Assembly: GCA_018818165.1 (NCBI GenBank)
Contig: JAHISP010000071.1
Coordinates: 282,326 to 346,325, forward strand
Direction: 5' to 3'
From: Bacteroidota bacterium
GTDB lineage: Bacteria > Bacteroidota > Ignavibacteria > Ignavibacteriales > Melioribacteraceae
DNA: 64,000 nt
Shown: positions 44,406 through 53,132 of the stretch, one piece after another
How positions within the stretch are numbered: the stretch's first letter is position 1
Layout: the number at the start of each line of letters is the position of its first letter
Program-made: the position numbers and the translations under genes
The notes under the pieces: model-generated
What the model was told of the DNA's origin: nothing
Databases searched by the model: none
The model's input: only the letters and a program-made list of their open reading frames with translations

Positions 44406-45710
44406 TTGAAAAAAGTTATTCAAATACCACAAATTCCTTTATCCGAAAGGATTCGTCCTCAAACGTTAGAAACATTCTTTGGTCAAAAAAAACTTGTTGG
44501 CTCCGACAAACCAATTGGAGCAATGATAGAAAATGATTCAATTAGCTCCATGATATTTTGGGGACCACCAGGAACTGGTAAAACAACACTTGCAAAAATA
44601 ATATCTGCAAAAACATCATCAGAATTTTTTCAATTAAATGCTGTTTCCTCTGGAGTTAAAGAAGTTCGTGAAGTTATTAAAATTGCAAAACAGAATTTAC
44701 TTTATAATAAAAAGACAATATTATTTATTGATGAAATCCATCGGTTCAATAAATCACAACAAGATGCACTGCTAAATTCTGTTGAATCTGGTGAGATTAC
44801 ACTCATTGGTGCAACCACCGAAAATCCATCTTTTGAAGTAATACCAGCCCTAAGATCACGCGCAAGAGTTTATATTTTAGAAGCACTTTCTGCTGAGGAT
44901 CTAAAATCAATTATACAAAGAGCTATTAAAGAGGATGAATTTCTTAGTTCACTGCCAATAAAATCTGTTGATGAAAATTTTCTAATTTATGTTTCTGGAG
45001 GAGATTCTCGCATTCTCTTAAATGTTCTAGAAGATTCTGTTAAATATTTACTTCATAAAGATGAAATTGTTATTACTAAAGAAGTGATTGAAAATATTAT
45101 CCAACAGAAAAATGTTTTGTATGATAAAGATGGCGAAGAGCATTATAACATTATTTCTGCATTTATTAAAAGTGTTCGTGGAAGTGACCCAGACGCTGCA
45201 ATATATTGGATGGCGCGAATGCTTGAAGGTGGTGAGGACCCATTATTTATTGCAAGACGTTTAGTAATTTTAGCATCCGAAGATATTGGAAATGCTTCAC
45301 CTAATGGGTTAGTTTTGGCTGAGGCAGCGTTTAGTGCTGTTCATAAAATTGGGATGCCAGAAGCCAGGATTATTCTTTCGCAATGTGTAACTTATTTAGC
45401 CTCATCACCCAAGAGCAATGCTGCTTATCTTGCAATAAAACAAGCTGAACAAGACGTGAAACAGAATCCTCTATATCCAGTACCACTTCATTTAAGAAAT
45501 GCACCTACAAGTTTAATGAAATCAATTGGGTATGGAAAGGAATACAAATATCCACACGATTTTGAGAATAATTTTATACCTCAAAATTATTTTCCATCTG
45601 AAATGAAAAAATCTCAATATTATTTTCCCACAGAAAATGGACAAGAAAAAAATTTAAAAGAGAGATTACAATTAGTATGGAAGGGTATAAAAAATTATTC
45701 AAAAAAATAG
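44406..45710 (+). CDS. rarA: RarA/MgsA replication-associated AAA+ ATPase
   Basis: 434 residues. N-terminal [22 protein letters not shown], Walker [15 protein letters not shown], Walker [20 protein letters not shown], sensor 1 [24 protein letters not shown], and a C-terminal tetramerisation part with [50 protein letters not shown]. It acts at stalled replication forks with SSB. TTG start. Convergent with dprA with only one base between. Confidence 0.96.
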   Translation: MKKVIQIPQIPLSERIRPQTLETFFGQKKLVGSDKPIGAMIENDSISSMIFWGPPGTGKTTLAKIISAKTSSEFFQLNAVSSGVKEVREVIKIAKQNLLYNKKTILFIDEIHRFNKSQQDALLNSVESGEITLIGATTENPSFEVIPALRSRARVYILEALSAEDLKSIIQRAIKEDEFLSSLPIKSVDENFLIYVSGGDSRILLNVLEDSVKYLLHKDEIVITKEVIENIIQQKNVLYDKDGEEHYNIISAFIKSVRGSDPDAAIYWMARMLEGGEDPLFIARRLVILASEDIGNASPNGLVLAEAAFSAVHKIGMPEARIILSQCVTYLASSPKSNAAYLAIKQAEQDVKQNPLYPVPLHLRNAPTSLMKSIGYGKEYKYPHDFENNFIPQNYFPSEMKKSQYYFPTENGQEKNLKERLQLVWKGIKNYSKK

Positions 45711-45711
45711 A

Positions 45712-46833
45712 TTATATCTTTTTGAATAACTTGCCTGGTAATTGCTGAACCACACCCTGAAATTCTAATGTTAAGAGGTTTACTAAAGTATCTGAAATTG
45801 ATAATGCAGAATCAAGTGCAATTTTATCAATTTGCTTTGGAAAAACTTCTAAGGCTTCATAAGTCTTTTCTTCAAACAATGATAAATTTAGTTTTGGTTT
45901 AGGAATATTGTTACCAACAATTGGTTTTAGTTTTAATTTTAATTCATTTAATATATCATCAGGCTCAAAAACTAGCTTTGCGCCATTTCTTTGAATTAAT
46001 ATATTTGTTCCGTTGCTTTGTTCACTTGTTATATTTCCTGGGATTGCAAAGACCTCTTTATTTTGGTCAATAGCAAATTTAGCTGTTTGCATTGCACCGC
46101 CATTTTCTCTTGTTTCAATTACCAAAGTTCCAAGAGATAGCCCAGCTATAATTCTATTTCTTTTTGGAAAATTTTGGGCATCAGGTTTTGTACCTAGTGG
46201 AAATTCAGAAATTATTGCTCCATTTTCAATAATTTCATTAAATAGCATTTTATTTTCTGGAGGATAAATAACATCTAACCCAGAACCAATAACTGCTATA
46301 GTTCTTCCACTTGCTTTGATGGCTGCTTTATGAGCAACCGAGTCAATTCCCCTTGCCATTCCACTAATTATGGTGATATTTTGTTTTGCTAATTCGGAAG
46401 AAAAACGATTTGTAACTAATTTTCCATAATCTGTATTCTTTCGAGTTCCAACTATGGATATTGATTGCTCATCTTCAAATTTGTAATTCCCTAATACATA
46501 AAGGATTATTGGAGGGTAAAAAATATTTTTTAGTGGTTGCGGATAATCATCGTCCCAATATGTAATAGCTTGCCCACCAAGGTTAATCAAGGTTTCAAGT
46601 TCTGCTTCGTATTTATATTTTGATTCACTAAAATCTTTTATAGTATTTGAAACCTTAGTGGCAAGATCATGATTAAGTTGGTCTATTGATTTTAACTGGT
46701 CGTAATTAGAATTATAAACGTCACTAATACTACCAAAAGTTTCGGCTAACCGTAATAACTTAATTATTCCAATACCTTCAGTATCTAATAGAGACCGAAT
46801 TTTTAAGTAATTCTCAATTCTATTTGAATTCAA
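45712..46833 (-). CDS. dprA: DNA processing protein DprA
   Basis: 373 residues. A helical N-terminal region precedes the Rossmann-like DprA domain: YPQPLKNIFYPPIILYVLGN, ISIVGTRKNTDYGKLVTNRFSSELAKQNITIISGMARGIDSVAHKAAIKASGRTIAVIGSGLDVIYPPEN, ISEFPLGTKPDAQNFPKRNRIIAGLS and ETRENGGAMQTAKFAIDQNKEVFAIPG. A C-terminal winged helix follows (KIALDSALSISDTLVNLLTLEFQGVVQQLPG). It loads RecA on incoming single-stranded DNA in natural transformation. Confidence 0.96.
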   Translation of the reverse strand: MNSNRIENYLKIRSLLDTEGIGIIKLLRLAETFGSISDVYNSNYDQLKSIDQLNHDLATKVSNTIKDFSESKYKYEAELETLINLGGQAITYWDDDYPQPLKNIFYPPIILYVLGNYKFEDEQSISIVGTRKNTDYGKLVTNRFSSELAKQNITIISGMARGIDSVAHKAAIKASGRTIAVIGSGLDVIYPPENKMLFNEIIENGAIISEFPLGTKPDAQNFPKRNRIIAGLSLGTLVIETRENGGAMQTAKFAIDQNKEVFAIPGNITSEQSNGTNILIQRNGAKLVFEPDDILNELKLKLKPIVGNNIPKPKLNLSLFEEKTYEALEVFPKQIDKIALDSALSISDTLVNLLTLEFQGVVQQLPGKLFKKI

Positions 46834-46872
46834 ATTGCCCTACCATTAATTGAATTATATAAAGTATAGCAC

Positions 46873-47115
46873 CTATTTATCAGTTCTTTTCTTATAAAAT
46901 ATAGCTAGTGGAAAGAGGACTAAATAAGCAACCAATAGAATTATTGGCGAAAGTGAAAGCGATAAAGAATTATCCCATTTACCTTGAGCCATTACTATAT
47001 ATCCAATTATCAAAAAGATTATTCCAATAGCGAGGAAAATATAATTTTCTCTTTTCCAGTAATTTGAAAAGGGTGAAATAAATCCAGTCTTTTTTTGTCT
47101 TTGCATTTTTGCCAT
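46873..47115 (-). CDS. DUF3098-like small membrane protein
   Basis: About 80 residues with two transmembrane helices and the pattern ISPFSNYWKRENYIFLAIGIIFLIIGYIVMAQG...LSPIILLVAYLVLFPLAIFYKKR. This resembles DUF3098 proteins of Bacteroidota, which often follow ftsX, though ftsX is not here. The frame runs upstream to 47178 but passes through a terminator-like hairpin, so the ATG at 47115 is preferred; one at 47106 is also possible. Confidence 0.7.
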   Translation of the reverse strand: MAKMQRQKKTGFISPFSNYWKRENYIFLAIGIIFLIIGYIVMAQGKWDNSLSLSLSPIILLVAYLVLFPLAIFYKKRTDK

Positions 47116-47143
47116 AATACCATTCTCATCAAAAATTAAAAAA

Positions 47144-47170
47144 GCCCAGTATCGGGGGGGAATACTGGGC
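47144..47170 (-). terminator. Rho-independent terminator with C-rich loop
   Basis: GCCCAGTAT (47144-47152) pairs with ATACTGGGC (47162-47170). On the minus strand the loop is a run of C residues and the stem is followed by TTTTTT. It would end transcription of the short helical protein gene upstream and insulate the DUF3098-like gene. Confidence 0.75.
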
Positions 47171-47255
47171 GGGAACACTATTTATAAAAACAAATAACTT
47201 TTAAACAGTGATAATACAATATATAATTTGCTGCCTTTTATGTCAAGAATATTAT

Positions 47256-47498
47256 TCACTGGTAAACAATCTTACGTATTGTATCAAACTGTAAGTAAGG
47301 ATATTCTTCTCTAATTAAATCAATTGCAACTGAAGCTCTAATTTTATTTTGCCTAAGTTCCTTAAATTTATGTTTAATTAAATAATCTCTAACGGATTTT
47401 TCATTAATCAATCCTTTAGTCTGAAGCAAAATGTATGTATTGTCATTTATAAGCTCTGAAAGAGGATTAGAACTATTGTTTTTATATTGTGAATTCAT
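47256..47498 (-). CDS. Small helical protein of unknown function
   Basis: 80 residues, charged and mostly helical (SELINDNTYILLQTKGLINEKSVRDYLIKHKFKELRQNKIRASVAIDLIREEYPYLQFDTIRKIVYQ). The ATG at 47498 follows a strong GGGGGGAA ribosome site. The open frame continues upstream to 47693, but that part lacks coding character and a ribosome site. The C-terminal YPYLQFDTIRKIVY looks like a conserved motif, possibly winged-helix-like, but the family is not recognised. A terminator follows. Confidence 0.65.
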   Translation of the reverse strand: MNSQYKNNSSNPLSELINDNTYILLQTKGLINEKSVRDYLIKHKFKELRQNKIRASVAIDLIREEYPYLQFDTIRKIVYQ

Positions 47499-47883
47499 TG
47501 GTTCCCCCCAATAAGTCAAAATTTTTATATAATTAATATTTAGCGTACTAGTTATTTTGAACATTATTAAAAACAAAAAGTTCCTTACATTTAAATCAGG
47601 AAAATATTGAAAATTAGTATCATGGAGTAAATAATTAATACTACTTTTATAAACGCTGCTGTTGTGCCAATTTTCCCTGCCGTCAAGTGCCACTCCTCGA
47701 CATGTTTTGAAAGTATATAATCTTATTTATTTGTATGCAATTTATGGGACTGAGAAATAGAAAAAATTTAATCGAAGAGCAATTTTACATCGATAAAACA
47801 ATCGTAAAAAACTTCACAAAAGTTTTATTAATTGAGTGGAATAGAAGTAGTTAAATAATTATTTAGTGGTAAATGGAATTGAA

Positions 47884-48969
47884 ATGAAGAATAAAACAAA
47901 GCAAAACTACTATTTCCGGTCTTTTTTCGTAATTGGGGTTTTTCTATTTAGTTTACTCTTTTTGTATTGTACTAATCATCCTGTAACCCATGAAGATAAC
48001 GAGAAGCCTAAACGAAATTTTTCTTGGTCAATAGACACTCTCAAATATCCTGGTAGCTATCAAACCTTAATGAGAAACATCTGGGGTGCATCACACGATG
48101 ATATATACATAGTGGGACATAATTCTAGTGGCTTCGGTAAAATGTACCATTACAATGGTGAGAATTGGGAAGCAGTAAAACTAACACAAGGCCAAGGAGG
48201 TCCAATACTTGGACCAATCGATTTAAATTATATATTTGGTTTAGATTCACAGCATATTTGGGCTACAGGAGAAAGATATTTTTGGAATCCTCTTGAAGGT
48301 GGAACATATACCGATAGTTGTATGATTGTTTTTTTCGATGGTATCACCTGGATTGATCAACCTGTTCATGGAAGCCGAAGTATATCAAGTTTATGGGCTC
48401 ATGACCCCCAAAATGCCTGGGCAACGAGCTATGACGGCTTAATCTATTACTATAATGGTATTTCCTGGGAGAAATCAACTGAATTTGAGGATGTTCAATT
48501 TGCTTCAATTTATGGTAGCTCTCCAACTAATATTTTTGCAATAGGAAGCAAATTTGATACAATGCCGTACGATTCTGTACTTAATTATGTTTTTTATTAT
48601 AACGGTAATGTTTGGTCAAAAATTGATTCACTATATGAACATATTCCTCCCTATACCAGAAACAGTATATGGTTATTAAACGATAATGATGTTTATATAG
48701 CAGGTTGGGGAGTTTTTAAGAAAAACAATGGTGGCTGGAGCAGAATATTTAATGAAGATGCGTGGATTTCAAAAGTTAGAGGAACAGCAAACAATAATCT
48801 TTTTGCAGTAGGCGCTGAATCGAGAATATTTCACTATAACGGAAATGACTGGTATCGGTATGATCAATTTACAAGCCCATATGCAATAACGGGTGTCTGG
48901 GCAGATGGAAATGAAGTAATTGCCTTAGGAAACGATGGATTTGTTTCCTACGTGTTTCATGGCAAATAG
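47884..48969 (+). CDS. Probable lipoprotein with beta-propeller-like W/G repeats
   Basis: 361 residues. A hydrophobic N-terminus ending FLYCTN may be a lipoprotein signal. The rest is a series of about 45-residue repeats with a common pattern: IWGASHDDIYIVGHN...MYHYNGENWEAVKL, LWAHDPQNAWATSYDG-LIYYYNGISWEKS, IYGSSPTNIFAIGS...YYNGNVWSKI and VRGTANNNLFAVGAESRIFHYNGNDWYRY. Such repeats suggest a beta-propeller at the cell surface. The ATG is preceded by GGAA; an in-frame GTG lies six codons upstream. Function unknown. Confidence 0.72.
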   Translation: MKNKTKQNYYFRSFFVIGVFLFSLLFLYCTNHPVTHEDNEKPKRNFSWSIDTLKYPGSYQTLMRNIWGASHDDIYIVGHNSSGFGKMYHYNGENWEAVKLTQGQGGPILGPIDLNYIFGLDSQHIWATGERYFWNPLEGGTYTDSCMIVFFDGITWIDQPVHGSRSISSLWAHDPQNAWATSYDGLIYYYNGISWEKSTEFEDVQFASIYGSSPTNIFAIGSKFDTMPYDSVLNYVFYYNGNVWSKIDSLYEHIPPYTRNSIWLLNDNDVYIAGWGVFKKNNGGWSRIFNEDAWISKVRGTANNNLFAVGAESRIFHYNGNDWYRYDQFTSPYAITGVWADGNEVIALGNDGFVSYVFHGK

Positions 48970-48995
48970 AATATATTACTAAATTGCCATGCTGT

Positions 48996-49205
48996 CATAA
49001 TGTCACAGAAAAGTCAAATCATACTCTCGGAGAATCAATCGAGATTCTTTTAGAGTATAATTACACTCTCAGAGAGTCAAAGTTGACTTTAATAGAACTA
49101 AATCATATTCTCCGAAAGTCAACGTATATTCTAAAAGAATCGTGCTACACTCTAGTAAAGTCTAAAGAGTTTCTCTAAGTATCGAAGTTGGTTCTAAAAG
49201 AAACA
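48996..49205. repeat. 21-bp tandem repeat array with dyad units and heptad coding potential
   Basis: Ten degenerate units of exactly 21 bp run without gaps; the clearest are at 49017, 49059, 49101 and 49143. Each has a 6-1-6 imperfect palindrome, such as ACTCTC-A-GAGAGT at 49067-49079. Units are also in frame with an open frame from a TTG at 48984 to 49178, giving heptads NHTLGES, NYTLRES, NHILRKS, TYILKES and CYTLVKS. A stop falls in the ninth unit although the repeats continue. It has no ribosome site. The remaining DNA to 49405 shows nothing recognisable. Confidence 0.8.
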
Positions 49206-49405
49206 AATAATATATCCATTACTACCAAATTGTTTTTAGATATATGCTATTCCAATATATTGCTTCAGCAAATGGCGCTTTGTGATAACGTTTGATGTTT
49301 TTGTGACAATCCAACCATTTCTTAATAAGTAATTAAAACGGTGTACTAAAAAATCCGGATTCGTTTTTACATGGAAATGTTACTAAGAATGGTTTAAGTT
49401 TGCAT

Positions 49406-49747
49406 ATGAAAAAGAACAAACTACTTACAATGCCAAATAAAAGTACAAATCAAATAAAACATATACATTGCAGTAATTCCGCATGTAATAAAATATTTCT
49501 AATAAATAGTAAAGAAGTTGAGTTTGGCAATGGAGTTAATCTTTGTCCTGAATGTTTTGCAAAGCCTAAAACGCATCATACAATTGAATGTGCAAGTTGT
49601 TTGTCTATAATTGATTTTCTTCCAACAGAATATGGCGAAGCGGTTTCAACGTATTACTCCCATAAATGTACTTTTTGCGACGGCACTGTTGACGACGAAG
49701 TACTTGTAAGTAAAATAAATTTAGTTGAAACATATATTCACTGCTAG
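49406..49747 (+). CDS. Small zinc-ribbon protein
   Basis: About 113 residues with four paired cysteine knuckles: HCSNSACNK, LCPECFAK, ECASCLSII and KCTFCDG. They are arranged as two probable zinc ribbons, each binding one metal ion. No catalytic domain is present, so a nucleic-acid or protein-binding role is likely but unproven. Starts are uncertain: TTG at 49400, ATG at 49406 or ATG at 49430, none with a strong ribosome site. It stands alone between the repeat array and the first S46 peptidase. Confidence 0.65.
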   Translation: MKKNKLLTMPNKSTNQIKHIHCSNSACNKIFLINSKEVEFGNGVNLCPECFAKPKTHHTIECASCLSIIDFLPTEYGEAVSTYYSHKCTFCDGTVDDEVLVSKINLVETYIHC

Positions 49748-49816
49748 AAAAAAATTGCTAATCAAAACCCACCTAACTATCTTTATCCATTATTTTTTTT
49801 AACTTTAGGATATAAA

Positions 49817-52024
49817 ATGAAGAATTTCCAGACGCTATTAATCACTTCAATTTTATTATTTCTTGTTGGATGTTCTTCTTCGCAAGATATAGTAAATCAA
49901 AAAGCAAATTACATGTATTTTAATCCAGATACTGTTCAATCACATCAGTTCGATACTGGTAAGATGTGGACTTTTGAGGACGCACCAGTTGATTATTTTA
50001 ATAAAACTTATTCATTTAAACCAGATGCAGCTTGGTTGGAGCATGTTCAAAAATCTTCGCTTAAATTTGCAACTTGGTGTTCATCATCATTCGTTTCTGA
50101 AGATGGTTTAATTATGACAAATCACCATTGTGTTGATTTTATTACTGAAAGATACGAGCAAGAAGGTGAAGACCTTCAAAAAAATGGTTTTTACGCGCCA
50201 ACACTTGCAGATGAGCGCAAAGTTCCAAATTTATTTGTTGACCAATTAGTTTTTACAGAAGATGTTACTAAGGAAATATTTGCGTCAATTGATTCAGGTA
50301 AAAATGAAACAGAAAAAGCAAAACTATTGCGCAATAAAGTAAAAGAATTAGAAAAAAAATATTCTGACGAGAAAGGATTAATTTGTAAAGTTACCTCACT
50401 TTATCAGGGTGGTAAGTATTCACTTTATGGATACAAACGCTTCAAAGATGTTAGAGCAGTTTACGTTAACGAAGGACGTATGGGGCTTTATGGCGGCGAC
50501 CCCGATAATTTTACATATCCTCGCTACAATCCAGACTTTGCATTTATGCGTGTTTATGATGATGAAGGAAATCCATTAAAAACTGATAATTATTTCAAAT
50601 TTAGTAAAAACGGTGCTGAAGAAAACGAACCAATTTTTGTTGTTGGAAATCCTGGTTCAACTTTTAGACTTAAAACAATGTCGCAATTAGAATATATGCG
50701 TGATTTTACTTATCGTAATTTAAATTTTTTCACTAATGGAAAAGTAAAATATTATAGTGAATTAATTAAAGAAGATACTGCAAACGCACGAAAGTACGAA
50801 GACCAAATGCTTTTTGTTGGAAATGGAGCAAAAGTTTTCAAATATAGTTATCAGTTTTTAATTGACCAATACTCAATGGCGCGCAAAGCAGATTTTGAAA
50901 AGAAATTTAAAGAAGCTGTTAAAGGCGATGAAAAATTAAACAAACTTTACGGACATCTTTGGGATGGAATTGAAGATGTGAACAATGAATATAGAGAATA
51001 TGCAGCTGAAATTGCGGCTTACACAATTTCAAAAAGAACTAGTTCTGATTATTTTTTAATTGCTCAAGAACTAATCAATTTTGCACGCGAACTTCAAAAA
51101 CCCGAAGAAGAGAGAAGCGAAGCATATAAGGGAACAAAACTTGATTCTACAATTCAAGCTATTTATCCAGAAGATTTAAATGTAATTGAAACCGATAAAG
51201 AGCTTGCATTGCAAGCAGATTATATGATGCTAAATCTTGGTGTAAATAATCCCTTAATGCAAAAGACATTTGGGGGAAATAAAGGTGATGCAGCTGTTAA
51301 ATTTATTAAAAATAATTCTGTAATTACTGTTGCTAGTGGAGTTGAAGCATTAGCAAAAAAAGGAGCTGATGCAATTCTTAGTTCCAACGATTCTTTCATT
51401 AACTTTATTCTTAATACTGAAAATCAGTTGGAAAAATTAAAAGCAAATCAAATGTCAGCTAAGGAAACTGAGAAAGTTTTAGAGAATGAATTAGGTAGGG
51501 CTTTGTTTGAAGTTTATGGAACCACAATTCCACCAGATGCAACATTTACTCCTAGAATTAGTGATGGACAATTGAAAACCTACGAATACAATGGAACTAT
51601 TGCTCCAGTTGAAACTACATTTTATGGGATGTACGATAGATACTATTCGAACGATAAAAAATATCCTTGGGGATTACCAGAACGTTGGTTGCATCCTAAA
51701 GAAGGATTTGATATGAGCACACAATATAATTTTATTTCCACAAATGATATTACTGGCGGTAGTTCTGGAAGTGCGGTTATAAACAAGGAAGGCGAAATTA
51801 TTGGCGCCGCTTTTGATGGAAATATTGAATCAATTCCCGGTAACTATTTATACAATCCTTCAGATAACAGAATGGTTTCTGTGTCATCAAAAGCAATGCT
51901 GCAAATATTAAGATATATTGGTGGTGCTGAAAGAATTGCAGACGAACTTGAAGCTGGTAAAATTCCAGAAAAATATAAAGTTGTTGAAGAAACTAAAGAA
52001 GTAGAAGAAGTTCTTGGTAAATAA
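49817..52024 (+). CDS. S46 dipeptidyl-peptidase (DPP7/DPP11 family), lipoprotein
   Basis: 735 residues with a lipobox (LLFLVGCSSS). Trypsin-like fold with catalytic His in LIMTNHHCVDF, the GGDPDNFTYPRYNPDFAFMRVYD segment and nucleophile Ser652 in ITGGSSGSAVIN. FDGN follows the nucleophile; in characterised DPP7 a Gly near this place goes with hydrophobic P1 preference, whereas DPP11 has Arg, so DPP7-like specificity is inferred. It releases dipeptides from the N-terminus of peptides in the periplasm. A second S46 gene lies 3.3 kb downstream. The GGSSGS motif differs slightly from the usual GGNSGS. Confidence 0.94.
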   Translation: MKNFQTLLITSILLFLVGCSSSQDIVNQKANYMYFNPDTVQSHQFDTGKMWTFEDAPVDYFNKTYSFKPDAAWLEHVQKSSLKFATWCSSSFVSEDGLIMTNHHCVDFITERYEQEGEDLQKNGFYAPTLADERKVPNLFVDQLVFTEDVTKEIFASIDSGKNETEKAKLLRNKVKELEKKYSDEKGLICKVTSLYQGGKYSLYGYKRFKDVRAVYVNEGRMGLYGGDPDNFTYPRYNPDFAFMRVYDDEGNPLKTDNYFKFSKNGAEENEPIFVVGNPGSTFRLKTMSQLEYMRDFTYRNLNFFTNGKVKYYSELIKEDTANARKYEDQMLFVGNGAKVFKYSYQFLIDQYSMARKADFEKKFKEAVKGDEKLNKLYGHLWDGIEDVNNEYREYAAEIAAYTISKRTSSDYFLIAQELINFARELQKPEEERSEAYKGTKLDSTIQAIYPEDLNVIETDKELALQADYMMLNLGVNNPLMQKTFGGNKGDAAVKFIKNNSVITVASGVEALAKKGADAILSSNDSFINFILNTENQLEKLKANQMSAKETEKVLENELGRALFEVYGTTIPPDATFTPRISDGQLKTYEYNGTIAPVETTFYGMYDRYYSNDKKYPWGLPERWLHPKEGFDMSTQYNFISTNDITGGSSGSAVINKEGEIIGAAFDGNIESIPGNYLYNPSDNRMVSVSSKAMLQILRYIGGAERIADELEAGKIPEKYKVVEETKEVEEVLGK

Positions 52025-52039
52025 TTAGTAAGCAAAAAA

Positions 52040-52070
52040 AACTTCCAAGTTGTTAAAAACCTTGGAGGTT
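52040..52070. repeat. REP hairpin 1 (degenerate)
   Basis: AACTTCCAAG (52040-52049) pairs with CTTGGAGGTT (52061-52070), one G-T mismatch. It is a diverged member of the CCTCCGAGG hairpin family around the RAYT gene and is followed by TGGCTTTT. Confidence 0.75.
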
Positions 52071-52082
52071 TGGCTTTTGCAG

Positions 52083-52232
52083 ATTGGGAAATCTCTATAC
52101 AAAAGATTTACTAAATATGAGGCATGGAAAGTTAACAGACATTAACGAGGTTAAATAGTTTTTTCAATCGGAAGAACAAATGGTCAAGTTTTTAACAGAT
52201 AGCAAAATTAAAGTTGATTATGAATTCTAAAA
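52083..52232 (+). pseudogene. Decayed copy of the RAYT 3' end (tail copy 1)
   Basis: Aligns with the last 150 bp or so of the RAYT gene: DW(E) then, after a frame change, LYTKDLLNMRHGKLTDINEVK, an in-frame TAG, and FFQSEEQMVKFLTDSKIKV ending DYEF. It lies between REP hairpins 1 and 2 and cannot be translated as one protein. Confidence 0.8.
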
Positions 52233-52239
52233 ACTAAAA

Positions 52240-52270
52240 AACCTCCGAGGTTTCAAAAACCTCGGAGGTT
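52240..52270. repeat. REP hairpin 2
   Basis: Perfect 13-bp stem, AACCTCCGAGGTT (52240-52252) with its complement at 52258-52270, 5-base loop. Each arm is itself nearly palindromic. It lies 40 bp before the RAYT start and is followed by TGGCTTT. Confidence 0.9.
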
Positions 52271-52309
52271 TGGCTTTAAATTGATTTACCAAAAACAAAA
52301 AGAAATAAA

Positions 52310-52822
52310 ATGGATAAACCAAGAGAATATTACAAAAATACTTATCACCACCTATATAATCGTGGTGCTAACAAAGATGCAATATTTTTTGATAAAGAAA
52401 GCTATCTCTATTTCCTTAAAAGACTAAAACACTATAAAAATGAATTTCAAATAGATGTTTTAGCCTACTGTTTAATGCCAAACCACTTTCACCTTTTTGT
52501 TAAACAGAAAACTGAAGACTTGTTAATTTCCAAATTTATTTCTGCATTGCTTAACTCTTATGTAAAATCCATAAATAAAAAGTTCAATAAAAGTGGTACT
52601 TTATTTCAAAGTAAAACTAAAAGTAAACCAATTACTGATGAACACTATTTTGTATGCATAATAAAATATATTCTTGAAAACCCAGTTAAAGCAAAACTGG
52701 TGAAAAGCATTTCGGATTGGGAATACTCCAATGCAAAAGATTTATTAAACTTAAGAAATGGAAATATAACTGACATTATTGAAGTTAAATCTTTTTTTTC
52801 AATCAGAAGACCAAATGATTAA
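52310..52822 (+). CDS. REP-associated tyrosine transposase (RAYT, Y1_Tnp/HUH), frameshifted tail
   Basis: 170 residues of the IS200-related RAYT group. HUH motif His59-Phe-His61 is in LAYCLMPNHFHLFVK. The likely catalytic Tyr84 is in LLNSYVKSINKKFNKSGTLFQSKTKSK, and C-terminal VCIIKYILENPVKAKLV matches the family. Such proteins cut single-stranded REP hairpins. A run of eight T at 52792-52799 shifts the frame compared with flanking copies, so the protein ends SFFSIRRPND instead of SFFQSEDQMIKFLTDSKIKV-DYEF (which would end at 52865). All catalytic motifs precede the shift, so activity may remain. Flanked on both sides by matching REP hairpins. Confidence 0.9.
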   Translation: MDKPREYYKNTYHHLYNRGANKDAIFFDKESYLYFLKRLKHYKNEFQIDVLAYCLMPNHFHLFVKQKTEDLLISKFISALLNSYVKSINKKFNKSGTLFQSKTKSKPITDEHYFVCIIKYILENPVKAKLVKSISDWEYSNAKDLLNLRNGNITDIIEVKSFFSIRRPND

Positions 52823-52867
52823 GTTTTTAACAGATAGTAAAATTAAAGTTGATTATGAATTCTAAAA

Positions 52868-52898
52868 AACCTCCGAGGTTTCCAAAACCTCGAAGGTT
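52868..52898. repeat. REP hairpin 3
   Basis: AACCTCCGAGGTT (52868-52880) pairs with AACCTCGAAGGTT (52886-52898), one mismatch. It begins 2 bp after the ancestral stop codon of the RAYT tail. Confidence 0.88.
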
Positions 52899-52910
52899 AA
52901 TCTTTGCGGA

Positions 52911-52992
52911 GTAGTTAAATCGTTTTTTCAATCAGACGAACAAATGATCAAGTTTTTAACAGATAGCAATATTAAAGTCGATTATGAATTCT
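52911..52992 (+). pseudogene. RAYT tail copy 2 (detached 3' end)
   Basis: Encodes VVKSFFQSDEQMIKFLTDSN then IKVDYEF and a stop, in one frame, matching the unshifted end of the RAYT gene. It has no start or upstream domain. REP hairpin 4 begins a few bases after its stop, the same arrangement as at the gene itself. Confidence 0.82.
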
Positions 52993-52997
52993 AAAAA

Positions 52998-53028
52998 AAC
53001 CTCCGAGGTTTCCAAAACCTCGGAGGTT
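52998..53028. repeat. REP hairpin 4
   Basis: Perfect 13-bp stem, AACCTCCGAGGTT (52998-53010) with complement at 53016-53028, 5-base loop, then GGTTTTTT. From here to the end of the 5'-nucleotidase gene nothing else is recognised. Confidence 0.9.
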
Positions 53029-53132
53029 TGGTTTTTTGCTGAGGTTTCATTGTCTTTCAATTTTCATGGCAAATGAAATAAACTCTATCAGCGTAAGTCA
53101 TAATAATCATAAAGATCTGCGTTCCTATTTGT

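Noticed and set aside
47116..47178. N-terminal extension of the DUF3098-like protein
   Set aside because: It would be translated through a terminator hairpin; the ATG after the hairpin gives the normal family length.
47499..47693. N-terminal extension of the small helical protein
   Set aside because: The strong GGGGGGAA site precedes an internal ATG, and the upstream part lacks coding character and any ribosome site.
48996..49205. CRISPR-like array
   Set aside because: Units are contiguous and degenerate with no unique spacers of constant length, and no cas genes are present.
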